From CBDBND01 sp965262665 (GTDB lineage Bacteria > Pseudomonadota > Alphaproteobacteria > Rhodospirillales > Rhodospirillaceae): a stretch of DNA of 64,000 nt. Position 1 is the first letter of the stretch; the number at the start of each line of letters is the position of its first letter. Below are positions 46,516-55,584 of the stretch, one piece after another. The DNA is taken from positions 3,162,001-3,226,000 of the forward strand of contig CBDHFR010000004.1 of the NCBI GenBank assembly GCA_965262665.1, read 5' to 3'. Under the pieces are notes generated by a model, which searched no databases, had not been told where the DNA came from, and worked only from the letters and a program-made list of their open reading frames with translations. The translations under genes and the position numbers were made by a program.

Positions 46516-48080
46516 TCCAACAGGTCAATCTCGTGATAGGCGATATGGCCGTGCAATTGATGGTACCCGGTCACGCGTTTAGATAAGCCCACAAACTCCG
46601 GCGTTTCATAGAGAAAAATCGCCGGCGCGGTCTCACGATAGTAAGCCATCAGTTCATGCCTGAGTTCTAAACCGCGCTCCGGATCCCATTCGACCAGCGC
46701 CTCATCGATCTTGGGCTGAATGTTGCGGTCGCAATGCCACGGCGGCTGGCGCTGGCAGGAGTGCATCAACAGTGGACGCAAGGCATCGAAGATGGGCCAG
46801 GCGGGCCAGATGGTGGCATGGGCGTTGGCGCCACCGTGATCCGCTTCGCGCAACACGGCATCCAGATAGGCCGACGCCGGTAATTGCCTAATTTCCATGA
46901 TCACGCCGACCCGCGCCAGATCAGCGGCCACTTGCTGGAATACCAAGGATTGCGACCCCATACCGATCTGGGTGATCAACTCGAAGGTAAAGCCATTGCC
47001 AAATCCTTCTTCGTCCAGCATGGTTTGCGCCCGGTCCGGATCGAACGGGTAAGGTTCGAGGTCGGGATTGTAACCGTAGGCTTGGTGAGACACACCTTGA
47101 GTTGCGGCAACCGTACTGCTGTCGAAGAGGTTTTCAATGATGGCCTCTTTGTTGACGGCGTAGTTGAGCGCCTGACGCACCTTCATATTCTGCACCGGGC
47201 CTTCGTTGGTAGTGATGAACGACACCGCGGTCACCGATGGATCGACCCACGACAGCAACCTGTGTCCAGCGCCTTCGATGGTCGTCCGTTCATCGGGACC
47301 AAGGGTGAGAGCAACGTCGACCTGGCCGGCCAAAAGCGCCTGAACCCGGCCAGATATACTGGGCATAGCCAGAACCTCCAACCGGTCGAACTTGGCCGGG
47401 CGCCAAGACTCGCGGAAGGCCGACAGGGAGATACGGTTGGAGCGCCACTCATCCACTTTGAATGGACCCGTGCCGACGGGATTCTCCGCATACCCCTGAT
47501 GGCCGAGCGCCCGGAACGCGTCCGGCTCGGCCATCACCAAAGAGCCAGAAAAGCGAGGCATGATGGGTACAGGAATGGTGGTGACGACATCCGCCGTGAG
47601 GTCGTCGATGACGCGGACAGATTTGAGGAATGGTATTTCCCCACGCACCCCGTCCCGCGCCGACGGCGGACTGGTAAGCCAATCCACCGTGTTGACGATG
47701 GCATCCGAGGTCAGCGGTTTTCCGTTGGAGAATGTCACGCCGTCACGCAAGGTGAACCGCCACGTAACCTGATCTACATTCTCCCAAGATACAGCAAGCC
47801 AGGAACGCATCGTCCCTTGGGCATCGAATTTGATGAGTCCGTCATAGACAGCGCTGGTTGTGAAAATGGTGGGGCGCGCGGTTGAACCATAGGGGTGACC
47901 GAGAAAACGGGGCAGGGCGTCAACCGCGACACGGAGTGTTTTTTCTGCCCAAACGGGGGTCGTGAGGACCTGAATCAAAATGAGCAGTCCTGTAGTGATG
48001 CACGATCGGCGCAGAATCCGCCCTATAAGGATAGAGTTAGGCCGGGCTATGTTCTTTCTCCTCAAAGGCGTGTGCTTCAT
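46512..48080 (-). CDS. ABC transporter substrate-binding protein, family 5 (peptide/nickel type)
   Basis: From ATG 48080 the product has about 522 residues. The longer frame to 48515 is antisense to the small gene at 48222 and is rejected. An export leader (SCITTGLLILIQVLTTPVWA) precedes the SBP_bac_5 domain: FTTSAVYDGLIKFDAQGTMR, VTWRFTLRDGVTFSNGKPLT, YAENPVGTGPFKVDEWRSNR, VRQALNYAVNKEAIIENLFD and the C-terminal AIFLYETPEFVGLSK. It should bind an oligopeptide or similar ligand in the periplasm. No permease or ATPase gene lies nearby, so it must use a distant transporter. Confidence 0.85.
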   Translation of the reverse strand: MKHTPLRRKNIARPNSILIGRILRRSCITTGLLILIQVLTTPVWAEKTLRVAVDALPRFLGHPYGSTARPTIFTTSAVYDGLIKFDAQGTMRSWLAVSWENVDQVTWRFTLRDGVTFSNGKPLTSDAIVNTVDWLTSPPSARDGVRGEIPFLKSVRVIDDLTADVVTTIPVPIMPRFSGSLVMAEPDAFRALGHQGYAENPVGTGPFKVDEWRSNRISLSAFRESWRPAKFDRLEVLAMPSISGRVQALLAGQVDVALTLGPDERTTIEGAGHRLLSWVDPSVTAVSFITTNEGPVQNMKVRQALNYAVNKEAIIENLFDSSTVAATQGVSHQAYGYNPDLEPYPFDPDRAQTMLDEEGFGNGFTFELITQIGMGSQSLVFQQVAADLARVGVIMEIRQLPASAYLDAVLREADHGGANAHATIWPAWPIFDALRPLLMHSCQRQPPWHCDRNIQPKIDEALVEWDPERGLELRHELMAYYRETAPAIFLYETPEFVGLSKRVTGYHQLHGHIAYHEIDLLD

Positions 48081-48221
48081 GACTATTGGCCGTATTCGCG
48101 CCTGAGTCCAATCCATGATCACACCATAGTTAAATGTTGGCCTATGAGTTATCACTGCTATCAAGTTACCCAATACGATACGACGACGCTCAAATAGGCC
48201 AAACGCGGGAGCACAATTGAT

Positions 48222-48596
48222 ATGACAGCGCAAACCGGTAGCAAGAAAGACCTCAACGAGGGCTTGGGCTACGTCAAAGATTTGCCAGGCTATGACCGGG
48301 GGCATCCTCACTACTTTAAAGACCCAATGATCGATCACCTGTTGGAAATTAATCTGCAGCTGGCAGGGGAGATTTGGGTCAACCGGGACCGGCAAATGGT
48401 GATTGAGCATCTGCTCGCCACTGAAGGCAAAGTTACGCCGGACATGATCGAGGCGTTCAAACCCGATGCGGACATGAAAGACGCAATGCGCAACGCCAGG
48501 CGTGTATTCACCCAACGTATCTTCGGGTGCCTTTACGACGAGTCAGATCAGGCGGGGTCTCCCGAGTTCGTGTTAGGTGTTGTCAAAGAAGAATAA
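48222..48596 (+). CDS. Small conserved protein, relative of the gene at 35101
   Basis: The 124-residue soluble protein contains INLQLAGEIWVNRDRQMVIE, then LATEGKVTPDMIEAFKPDAD and a helix (MRNARRVFTQRIFGCLYD). It has the same order of motifs as the 35101 product (L-A-x-E-(L/I)-W, D-R-Q, a short spacer, (F/V) before P-D). No named family is recognised. It is the last ordinary gene before the IS-rich region and is divergent from the solute-binding gene. Confidence 0.65.
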   Translation: MTAQTGSKKDLNEGLGYVKDLPGYDRGHPHYFKDPMIDHLLEINLQLAGEIWVNRDRQMVIEHLLATEGKVTPDMIEAFKPDADMKDAMRNARRVFTQRIFGCLYDESDQAGSPEFVLGVVKEE

Positions 48597-48869
48597 GATA
48601 CCCAGTTGGCGGCCCGTATGCGGGCACTACTATTTTGGTATTGAGCGATTCTCTGGCTTCCAGCCTATCGAGTAACGTGACGTGACCGAACCAACTGGAT
48701 TGCGCAGTAAGGAGCGCCCTTTTGGAACTCAGCAAGGAATATCGTAGAGAAGTCGCAATCATAAACTCCTTACCAAGCAAGCCGATCTTTAACTAGTAAG
48801 CAGCCTTTTCAACTCTACATATTAGAGGGTTGAAATTCCCGCAGATAACATAAGTGGACGATACGACCA

Positions 48870-49076
48870 GTGAACAAACGGATCATACTACCTTCTGTAA
48901 ATGGCCCGTCTTCAGTGAAAATGATGAACGTCCAGGTTGGAGATGGTCATTTCAAATGTAAAGAGCTTGTGGTTGATGGAAAAACTCTTCGTTACGTCGT
49001 TGATCAAAAGGTTTCGCAATGGCGCGTCAATACACTGTTTACGAAAGAACCCATGACCATCGATCAGGCCGCATAG
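48870..49076 (+). CDS. Short hypothetical ORF at the edge of the IS region
   Basis: A 68-residue ORF from GTG 48870 (NKRIILPSVNGPSSVKMMNV ... TLRYVVDQKVSQWRVNTLFT). The local base composition is AT-rich compared with the window. There is no clear ribosome-binding site or domain. It ends 15 bp before an IS3-type terminal repeat and could be a fragment of disrupted host DNA. Confidence 0.3.
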   Translation: MNKRIILPSVNGPSSVKMMNVQVGDGHFKCKELVVDGKTLRYVVDQKVSQWRVNTLFTKEPMTIDQAA

Positions 49077-49090
49077 GTGAAGAACCACCT

Positions 49091-49116
49091 GGTCCGGATT
49101 TTGGGAGCAACGTCAG
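49091..49116. repeat. Solitary IS3-type terminal sequence, inverted copy of 59025-59050
   Basis: The 26 bases GGTCCGGATTTTGGGAGCAA plus CGTCAG are the exact reverse complement of 59025-59050, where they form the left end of an IS3-type element with an orfA start 36 bp inside. Here no transposase ORF is recognisable to the left, so this is a remnant end. Confidence 0.6.
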
Positions 49117-49260
49117 TCTATTGGCCCAATCCTACCGTCACCGCCAACGTGGTAAATCACAATATCGAGTGGTCCAACTTCTGGTATCGTAAACTCAGAC
49201 GCATTCTGTTCTTTCATATTTGATGTCCTGTAAACTTTGCCGAAAGTGATTTGGATCCTA

Positions 49261-50409
49261 GTGGATTGACCGGAACGAAAGGGTCCGCTTTGGGATTCCG
49301 TATTGTGCGGTGTCATGCGAGTCTGTGCGATGCGTACCGGCATCCATTTTACTGTCACGTCTGGCGACCGTCAGCGATTGCAAGCGATCGTCGCGGACCC
49401 GAAGAGCGCGCAGAAACACCTCTGGCGGGCGCGGATCATCCTGAAGACCGACGCGGGGCTCGGCACTTCGGCGATCATGCGCGCGACCGGCAAGTCCAAG
49501 ACCTGCGTGTGGCGCTGGCAGGAGCGGTTCATGCACGAGGGTGTCAACGGCTTGCTTCGCGACAAGTCCCGTCCGCCTGGCAAAGCGCCGATCCCGCCGG
49601 AGCGCGTCGCCGAGATCGTCCGCCTGACCCAGCAAGCGCCGCCGCACGAGGCGACCCACTGGACGCTGCGCGCGATGGCGAAGGTTGCTGGCGTCGCGGC
49701 GGCGGCGGTCCAGGCGATCTGGAAGGCCCATGGCCTCAGCCCGCACCGCTGGCGGCACTTCAAGCTCTCCAATGATCCCGCCTTTGCCGAGAAGCTCACG
49801 GATATCGTCGGCTTGTATGTCGACCCGCCGGCCCATGCCGTGGTGCTGTCGGTTGATGAGAAGTCGCAGATCCAGGCTCTCGACCGCACCCAACCCGGCC
49901 TGCCGATGAAGAAGGGCCGCGCCGGTACGATGACCTATGATTACAAACGGCATGGCACGACGACGCTGTTCGCCGCGCTCAACGTGCTGGACGGTACGGT
50001 CATCGCACAGAACATGCAGCGCCACCGCCATCAGGAGTTCATCCGCTTCCTCAACCGCATCGAGCGCGAGGTGCCGACGGACAAGGCCGTCCACGTCATC
50101 CTCGACAACTACGCTGCGCACAAGAAGGACAAGGTCCGCGCCTGGCTCGCCCGCCATCCACGCTGGACCTTCCACTTCACGCCGACCTCGTGCTCGTGGC
50201 TCAATGCCGTCGAGGGCTTCTTCGCCAAACTCACGCGGCGCGGGCTCAAGTGTGGCGTCTTCCAATCCGTCGTCGACCTTCAGGCCGCCATCAACCGCTT
50301 TGTCCGCGAATACAATGACGCAAACCCAAAACCCTTGATCTGGAAAGCCGACCCCGATCATATCATCGCCGCACGAAACAGAGGGTTCCAAACGTTGGAA
50401 TCAATCCAC
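49261..50409 (+). mobile_element. IS630-family insertion sequence, copy A (1149 bp)
   Basis: The element is bounded by TA at 49259-49260 and 50410-50411, the expected target duplication of IS630 elements. The terminal repeats begin GTGGATTGA on the left and end TCAATCCAC on the right. One transposase gene fills it. An almost identical copy lies at 51522-52670 in the same orientation. The transposase stop codon TAG is completed by the duplicated TA and the following G, so it depends on the insertion site. Confidence 0.85.
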
Positions 50410-50412
50410 TAG
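49315..50412 (+). CDS. IS630-family transposase, copy A
   Basis: About 365 residues from ATG 49315 (TTG 49303 and ATG 49330 are alternatives). The N-terminal helix-turn-helix domain (GLGTSAIMRATGKSKTCVWR) is followed by a DDE domain with the three acids in HAVVLSVDEKSQIQALDRT, KAVHVILDNYAAHKKDKVR and SCSWLNAVEGFFAKLTRRG. The gene looks intact. A long antisense frame covers it but is a coding shadow. Confidence 0.88.
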   Translation: MRVCAMRTGIHFTVTSGDRQRLQAIVADPKSAQKHLWRARIILKTDAGLGTSAIMRATGKSKTCVWRWQERFMHEGVNGLLRDKSRPPGKAPIPPERVAEIVRLTQQAPPHEATHWTLRAMAKVAGVAAAAVQAIWKAHGLSPHRWRHFKLSNDPAFAEKLTDIVGLYVDPPAHAVVLSVDEKSQIQALDRTQPGLPMKKGRAGTMTYDYKRHGTTTLFAALNVLDGTVIAQNMQRHRHQEFIRFLNRIEREVPTDKAVHVILDNYAAHKKDKVRAWLARHPRWTFHFTPTSCSWLNAVEGFFAKLTRRGLKCGVFQSVVDLQAAINRFVREYNDANPKPLIWKADPDHIIAARNRGFQTLESIH

Positions 50413-50600
50413 GAATTCAACATAGATACGAAGCAAGGTCCGCTTGAAATGTGTTTGCGATAATTTGGAGAGTTTATGATTTTCTAAGAGACACTAACGG
50501 CGCCAGTATACCTGTTGTGATTATTAGATACCTATCAAGATTGCAGTCTGAAATGCCAACTAGTTTTCAAACTTCCTAAGCGTTTTAAGTAACTTCTGGC

Positions 50601-51182
50601 CAGGGCAATCGGGTGAATTTGAGGATGACAAGAGTGTAGAAGTCTGAATCGCTATTGATCCTTTTGATTCGCAAGAAGGATCCCAGAAATGACGCGACGG
50701 TTTGGAACGGCGAACGAGGCCTTTAATCAGATTGTTGATTTCCTGGAGCATTTCACCGATCTCGACGACCCGCGGCAACGCGCCACGGTCCTCTATCCCC
50801 TCGACGAAGTGTTGCTGCTATGCCTTCTCGGCGTGCCCGCCGGCTGTGAGAGCTGGGTCGAGATCGCCAAGTACGCGAGAGGAAACTGACGTTTCTGCGC
50901 CGTTTCCGGCCGTTCACGGATGGTACGCCCTCACACGATCAACTCGGTGACATCTTCGCAGCCCTTGATGCCGAACAGTTTCAGCACTGCTTCCTCGCCT
51001 GGGCGGCATCGCTCACCGGGCGCGGCGCGGACATCGTCGCCATCGACGGCAAGACGCTGCGGCGCTCCTATCAGGAAGGCGGCGCCAAAGCGCATCCACA
51101 TGATCTCGGCGTGGAGCACACGTCAGAACCTGGTGCTTGGCCAAGCCAAGGTGGCTGATAAATCCAACGAGATCGTCGCTCT
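50601..51182 (+). mobile_element. ISAs1-family remnant, 5' half
   Basis: It begins with the terminal repeat CAGGGCAATCGGGTGA and carries the start of an ISAs1 transposase (MTRRFGTANEAFNQIVDFLE at 50689), nearly identical to the element at 59186. A one-base deletion after IAKYA (50875 region) breaks the frame. At 51182/51183 the match to the 59186 copy stops abruptly within the sequence for ADKSNEIVAL, and an IS630-type fragment begins. Confidence 0.75.
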
Positions 51183-51519
51183 GCCTTCAAGGCCTATGTG
51201 GAACAGGTCCTGGTACCCGAACTCGACCCCGGAGACAGCGTCGTCATGGCCAACCTGCCCGCCCACAAGGTCGCTGGCATCCGCCAGGCCATCGAAGCCG
51301 CCGGCGCAACCCTGCTGTATCTGCCGCCCTACAGTCCCGACTGCAACCCGATCGAGATGGCCTTCGCCAAACTCAAGGCGCTCCTGAGAAAGGCCGCCGC
51401 CAGAACCGTCGACGACCTGTGGGACGCCATTGCCGACGCCATCGACGCCTTCACCTCAACCGAATGCGAAAACTACTTCGCCGCCGCCGGATATGATCGG
51501 GACTAAATTGAATCTGCTC
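51183..51519 (+). mobile_element. Second IS630-type element, 3' fragment
   Basis: The fragment encodes the C-terminal third of a different IS630-family transposase: FKAYVEQVLVPELDPGDSVV, NLPAHKVAGIRQAIEAAGAT, LYLPPYSPDCNPIEMAFAKL, ending YFAAAGYDRD at 51506. The middle acid is altered (VVMANLP where VVMDNL is usual). Its right end, read inward, TAGAGCAGATTCAATTTAGT, resembles the left end at 57363 (TAGAGCGGTTTGACTGAA). The two are probably the two ends of one element type. Confidence 0.7.
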
Positions 51520-51521
51520 TA

Positions 51522-52670
51522 GTGGATTGACCGGAACGAAAGAGTCCGCTTTGGGATTCCGTATTGTGCGGTGTCATGCGAGTCTGTGCGATGCGTACCG
51601 GCATCCATTTTACTGTCACGTCTGGCGACCGTCAGCGATTGCAAGGGATCGTCGCGGACCCGAAGAGCGCGCAGAAACACCTCTGGCGGGCGCGGATCAT
51701 CCTGAAGACCGACGCGGGGCTCGGCACTTCGGCGATCATGCGCGCGACCGGCAAGTCCAAGACCTGCGTGTGGCGCTGGCAGGAGCGGTTCATGCACGAG
51801 GGTGTCAACGGCTTGCTTCGCGACAAGTCCCGTCCGCCTGGCAAAGCGCCGATCCCGCCGGAGCGCGTCGCCGAGATCGTCCGCCTGACCCAGCAAGCGC
51901 CGCCGCACGAGGCGACCCACTGGACGCTGCGCGCGATGGCGAAGGTTGCTGGCGTCGCGGCGGCGGCGGTCCAGGCGATCTGGAAGGCCCATGGCCTCAG
52001 CCCGCACCGCTGGCGGCACTTCAAGCTCTCCAATGATCCCGCCTTTGCCGAGAAGCTCACGGATATCGTCGGCTTGTATGTCGACCCGCCGGCCCATGCC
52101 GTGGTGCTGTCGGTTGATGAGAAGTCGCAGATCCAGGCTCTCGACCGCACCCAACCCGGCCTGCCGATGAAGAAGGGCCGCGCCGGTACGATGACCTATG
52201 ATTACAAACGGCATGGCACGACGACGCTGTTCGCCGCGCTCAACGTGCTGGACGGTACGGTCATCGCACAGAACATGCAGCGCCACCGCCATCAGGAGTT
52301 CATCCGCTTCCTCAACCGCATCGAGCGCGAGGTGCCGACGGACAAGGCCGTCCACGTCATCCTCGACAACTACGCTGCGCACAAGAAGGACAAGGTCCGC
52401 GCCTGGCTCGCCCGCCATCCACGCTGGACCTTCCACTTCACGCCGACCTCGTGCTCGTGGCTCAATGCCGTCGAGGGCTTCTTCGCCAAACTCACGCGGC
52501 GCGGGCTCAAGTGTGGCGTCTTCCAATCCGTCGTCGACCTTCAGGCCGCCATCAACCGCTTTGTCCGCGAATACAATGACGCAAACCCAAAACCCTTGAT
52601 CTGGAAAGCCGACCCCGATCATATCATCGCCGCACGAAACAGAGGGTTCCAAACGTTGGAATCAATCCAC
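51522..52670 (+). mobile_element. IS630-family insertion sequence, copy B (1149 bp)
   Basis: This is the same element as copy A in the same orientation, with TA at 51520-51521 and 52671-52672. I noticed only two base differences: one near the left end (AAGAGTCC versus AAGGGTCC) and one changing RLQAIV to RLQGIV. It has inserted exactly at the TA that ends the second IS630-type fragment. Confidence 0.85.
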
Positions 52671-52673
52671 TAG
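51576..52673 (+). CDS. IS630-family transposase, copy B
   Basis: Identical to copy A except for Ala to Gly in DRQRLQGIVADPKS. The helix-turn-helix and the DDE residues (SVDEKSQ, ILDNYAAH, NAVEGFF) are intact. The stop TAG is again formed by the TA duplication plus G at 52673. Confidence 0.88.
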   Translation: MRVCAMRTGIHFTVTSGDRQRLQGIVADPKSAQKHLWRARIILKTDAGLGTSAIMRATGKSKTCVWRWQERFMHEGVNGLLRDKSRPPGKAPIPPERVAEIVRLTQQAPPHEATHWTLRAMAKVAGVAAAAVQAIWKAHGLSPHRWRHFKLSNDPAFAEKLTDIVGLYVDPPAHAVVLSVDEKSQIQALDRTQPGLPMKKGRAGTMTYDYKRHGTTTLFAALNVLDGTVIAQNMQRHRHQEFIRFLNRIEREVPTDKAVHVILDNYAAHKKDKVRAWLARHPRWTFHFTPTSCSWLNAVEGFFAKLTRRGLKCGVFQSVVDLQAAINRFVREYNDANPKPLIWKADPDHIIAARNRGFQTLESIH

Positions 52674-52957
52674 AACCCGCCTTCAGATCAAAAACATCAA
52701 CACTGCCAATGCATTCCAAGTTTTTCACGGTCGACTAATTAGCGTACACGTTGCGCCATGTTTCATAGGCCAATTTCATACGAGCAATGGTTCGTCTGGT
52801 GAAACTCGTTTCTTAACGAGTTAATTCCTCTGGAATACGGCTTTAGGCTTACGTTCAAGACACTTTTTTTGAGTTCCTAAAGCCCATTCCGACTTCACGC
52901 GCCAACAGGTGTGCGAGGTTGGAATGCATAGGGTAGAGAGCCAGGGAGGTCGGCTAA
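52674..52957. other. Leader region of the TonB receptor gene
   Basis: 284 bp of lower GC without a coding frame that I can support. It must contain the receptor promoter unless the IS630 copy drives it. I see no clear operator or Fur-like box. GGGAGG lies about 10 bases before ATG 52958. Confidence 0.4.
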
Positions 52958-55522
52958 ATGAAAATCCAACACAAAGTATCGGTTTCACTTGCGGTGCTCA
53001 TTCTCACCAGCGGTGTGTCTTACGAAGCGTTGGGGCAGACTTCGGTCGCGTTGGAAGAAATTATCGTTACCGCGCGTAAGAGAGAAGAGTCGTTAATCGA
53101 TATCCCAATGTCAATTACCGCAATCTCTAGTACAACTATTGAGGCCGCTGCCTTAACCAACCTTCAAGACATTTCACTCATTGCTCCTGGTCTCGATTTT
53201 CAAAACCAAGGATCGTTTCTTGGTGGCCGGGCGCTGGGTCAAATCAGTTTTCGTGGGCTGAATTTGGAACGGGTCACACTGAGCAATCAGTTGGGTGCCT
53301 TATTCATTGACGGCATTTATGTGCTCGGTGGCGCCCAATCCATTCCGCTGGATGGAATAGAACGGGTTGAAGTGATCAAAGGGCCGCAAAATGCCTATTT
53401 TGGGCGCAACACGTTTGCGGGGGCCATCAACTATATCACCACCGAACCGGGCGACGAGTGGCGCGGTGCCGCCCGCGGTGAATTTGCCGAATTCGGCTCC
53501 TACAATACGGCGGTCACGGTGAGCGGGCCGATCGGAGATAAATTCGGACTGCGGTTGAACGCCAGCTCCCGACTGAAAGGAAGTCAATACACGGCTACCG
53601 ACGGGGGCAAGCTCGGCGAAGAACGCACAGAAAACTATGGCATAATGGCCTATGCCTATCCCGGTGAACAAACCAAAATCAAAGCGGGATGGTCCTTTTT
53701 AAAAGATCGCGATACGTCACCGGCTTCAACGTTCCTATCAGCTTTCGACCGCGCAAATTGCACACAATCGGTTACATTTCCAAGCGCAGCTGGACCTATA
53801 ACGGCGGTACCGGATTTTCTGTGTGGTCCCATTCCCGGGACGGATCAAATCAAAGTTTCCCATAATACAAGTCTACTGCCGAATAACCTTGCCAATCCTA
53901 ATGCCGCCAATATCGGGCTTTTGTTTCCGGGACCGTTACAAGCTTTTCCGTTACCGGATGCGGCACGCGTTCTTCTTACCGGTAATCCGTTTGACGACCC
54001 TGTGATTGCCGATGCACCGGCCCTTAAAGAAATGGGGCTTGTGAGGAACATTCACCGTTTCAGCCTCAGCGCAGAACATGAATTTGACAATGGCATGTCG
54101 CTCCTGCTGAACGGTGGATACAACGAATTGAATGGCCAGTTCTCCAACGATCTCGACCGCACCGACGTCGAGGGTAATCTGGCTGTCTTCCCGATCGGTC
54201 TGGAGGATTACACTATTGAGGGTGTCTTACGCTCCGATCAGGATCAACGGCTGACCTGGCTGGTTGGTGCGAGCTATTACGACCAAACGGTGCTCGCAGA
54301 TTACTCAACCGGTTACTTCATCAATCCTGCAGCTTTTATCGGCGCGGGTGCTTTTGGCCTACCCGTCGACCTGTTAAGTGTCTTTGTATCTACGCCACTC
54401 AATCAAGACAGTGATAAAGGCACCGTTTTCGGGTTATTCGGCGCCGTGCACTATGACTTTACCGATGATTTTGCAATTGACTTGGAGGGCCGTTTCCAGA
54501 GCGACAAGGTCAAGCGTTTCGGTATTCGCAGCCCCGATGACGTTACTCAAGCGAAGTATGAGGATTTTCTGCCGCGCGCCATTCTTACATATCAGCCTTC
54601 TGATACCACAACCGTATACGGCAGTTATTCCAAAGGCGTACTGCCCGGCGATATCAACTTCATATTCATCGGTCAGTCCCAGGCCGGTGTTGACATCCTG
54701 CAGGGCATAGAGTCCTCTGCTGAAGAGGTTATCCCGGCAGAGAAACTGGATAGCTTTGAAGTTGGTCTCAAACAAAGCGCGTTTGAAGATCGGCTGAATT
54801 ACTCATTAGCTGCCTATTATATGGATTGGAAGAACCTGAAGGCCTTCACACAAGGATTTATTTCTCCTGCAAGTCAGGCGGAGCTTGGCACCAACAATCC
54901 GATTATCTCTTTGACTATTCCGGCTGATGCTGAACTCAAGGGTCTGGAACTGGATGGAACTTTCGTCCCGTCAGATTTCCTCGATATCTCGTTTAGCTTC
55001 AACTGGGCTGATTCCAAATACAAAGACTATGTATTGGCGGGTTACTCCCTGATTCTTACAGGTCAGGGCGGGACCGGAATTCAGTTTGACGGTAAATCCG
55101 TGCCGCGGTTCCCCAAGACCAGCGGAAGTTTGTCGGCCACATTCCATCAGCCGCTCCAAGGAGATTGGGAGTGGTTCGTACGGGGTGATGTTTTCTACCG
55201 CGGTAAAACCTTCACCGATCCGGGTAATCTCTCGTGGATCGATGCCCATGCTAAGGCGAATTTACGCGCCGGTGTCGAGAAGGACGACTTCAGACTGGAA
55301 GTGTTCGTGAATAACGTATTTGACGATGACCACTTCGTAACGGGCCGCCGCTTAAACGATTCCGTATTTCGCCCCGGTAATCTGGGTACGGGTGGAGCCG
55401 GGCTTGTTCCGTCACCGATTGAATGGGGGCCGGTATTTGGCGCCGTCGCGGATGATCAGGGTCTGATTGTCGAAGCTCCTAATAAACAGCAATTCGGTGT
55501 TAGGGCTTCCTACAGTTTCTGA
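52958..55522 (+). CDS. TonB-dependent outer-membrane receptor
   Basis: The 854-residue protein has a signal peptide (ending near SYEALGQ) and a plug domain with the TonB-box-like and plug start LEEIIVTARKREESLIDIPM, GGRALGQISFRGLNLERVTL and ERVEVIKGPQNAYFGRNTFA-like segment (residues about 130-150). A 22-strand beta-barrel follows, ending in the aromatic residue RASYSF. The sequence type, with ARKREESLIDIP, is that of the many alphaproteobacterial receptors for organic substrates rather than classical siderophores. The MFS gene 62 bp downstream is probably its inner-membrane partner. The ligand is unknown. Confidence 0.92.
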   Translation: MKIQHKVSVSLAVLILTSGVSYEALGQTSVALEEIIVTARKREESLIDIPMSITAISSTTIEAAALTNLQDISLIAPGLDFQNQGSFLGGRALGQISFRGLNLERVTLSNQLGALFIDGIYVLGGAQSIPLDGIERVEVIKGPQNAYFGRNTFAGAINYITTEPGDEWRGAARGEFAEFGSYNTAVTVSGPIGDKFGLRLNASSRLKGSQYTATDGGKLGEERTENYGIMAYAYPGEQTKIKAGWSFLKDRDTSPASTFLSAFDRANCTQSVTFPSAAGPITAVPDFLCGPIPGTDQIKVSHNTSLLPNNLANPNAANIGLLFPGPLQAFPLPDAARVLLTGNPFDDPVIADAPALKEMGLVRNIHRFSLSAEHEFDNGMSLLLNGGYNELNGQFSNDLDRTDVEGNLAVFPIGLEDYTIEGVLRSDQDQRLTWLVGASYYDQTVLADYSTGYFINPAAFIGAGAFGLPVDLLSVFVSTPLNQDSDKGTVFGLFGAVHYDFTDDFAIDLEGRFQSDKVKRFGIRSPDDVTQAKYEDFLPRAILTYQPSDTTTVYGSYSKGVLPGDINFIFIGQSQAGVDILQGIESSAEEVIPAEKLDSFEVGLKQSAFEDRLNYSLAAYYMDWKNLKAFTQGFISPASQAELGTNNPIISLTIPADAELKGLELDGTFVPSDFLDISFSFNWADSKYKDYVLAGYSLILTGQGGTGIQFDGKSVPRFPKTSGSLSATFHQPLQGDWEWFVRGDVFYRGKTFTDPGNLSWIDAHAKANLRAGVEKDDFRLEVFVNNVFDDDHFVTGRRLNDSVFRPGNLGTGGAGLVPSPIEWGPVFGAVADDQGLIVEAPNKQQFGVRASYSF

Positions 55523-55584
55523 GGTACCCTGAGAAAAGGTAAGGGTCCAAAGAGCGGGAGGGGATACTGTTTGTTCAAGGCGTC

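Noticed and set aside
48081..48515. N-terminal extension of the solute-binding protein
   Set aside because: It is antisense to the small gene at 48222 and lies before the export leader. The signal peptide fits a start at 48080.
48583..48780. A 65-codon minus-strand ORF between the small gene at 48222 and the IS region
   Set aside because: It has no ribosome-binding site, no domain and an odd composition. The region is AT-rich and probably non-coding.
49258..50391. A 377-codon antisense open frame across IS630 copy A, repeated at 51519-52652 in copy B
   Set aside because: It is the mirror of a GC-rich transposase gene with clear DDE motifs. The antisense product has no recognisable domain and appears only because the third-codon bias keeps that frame open.
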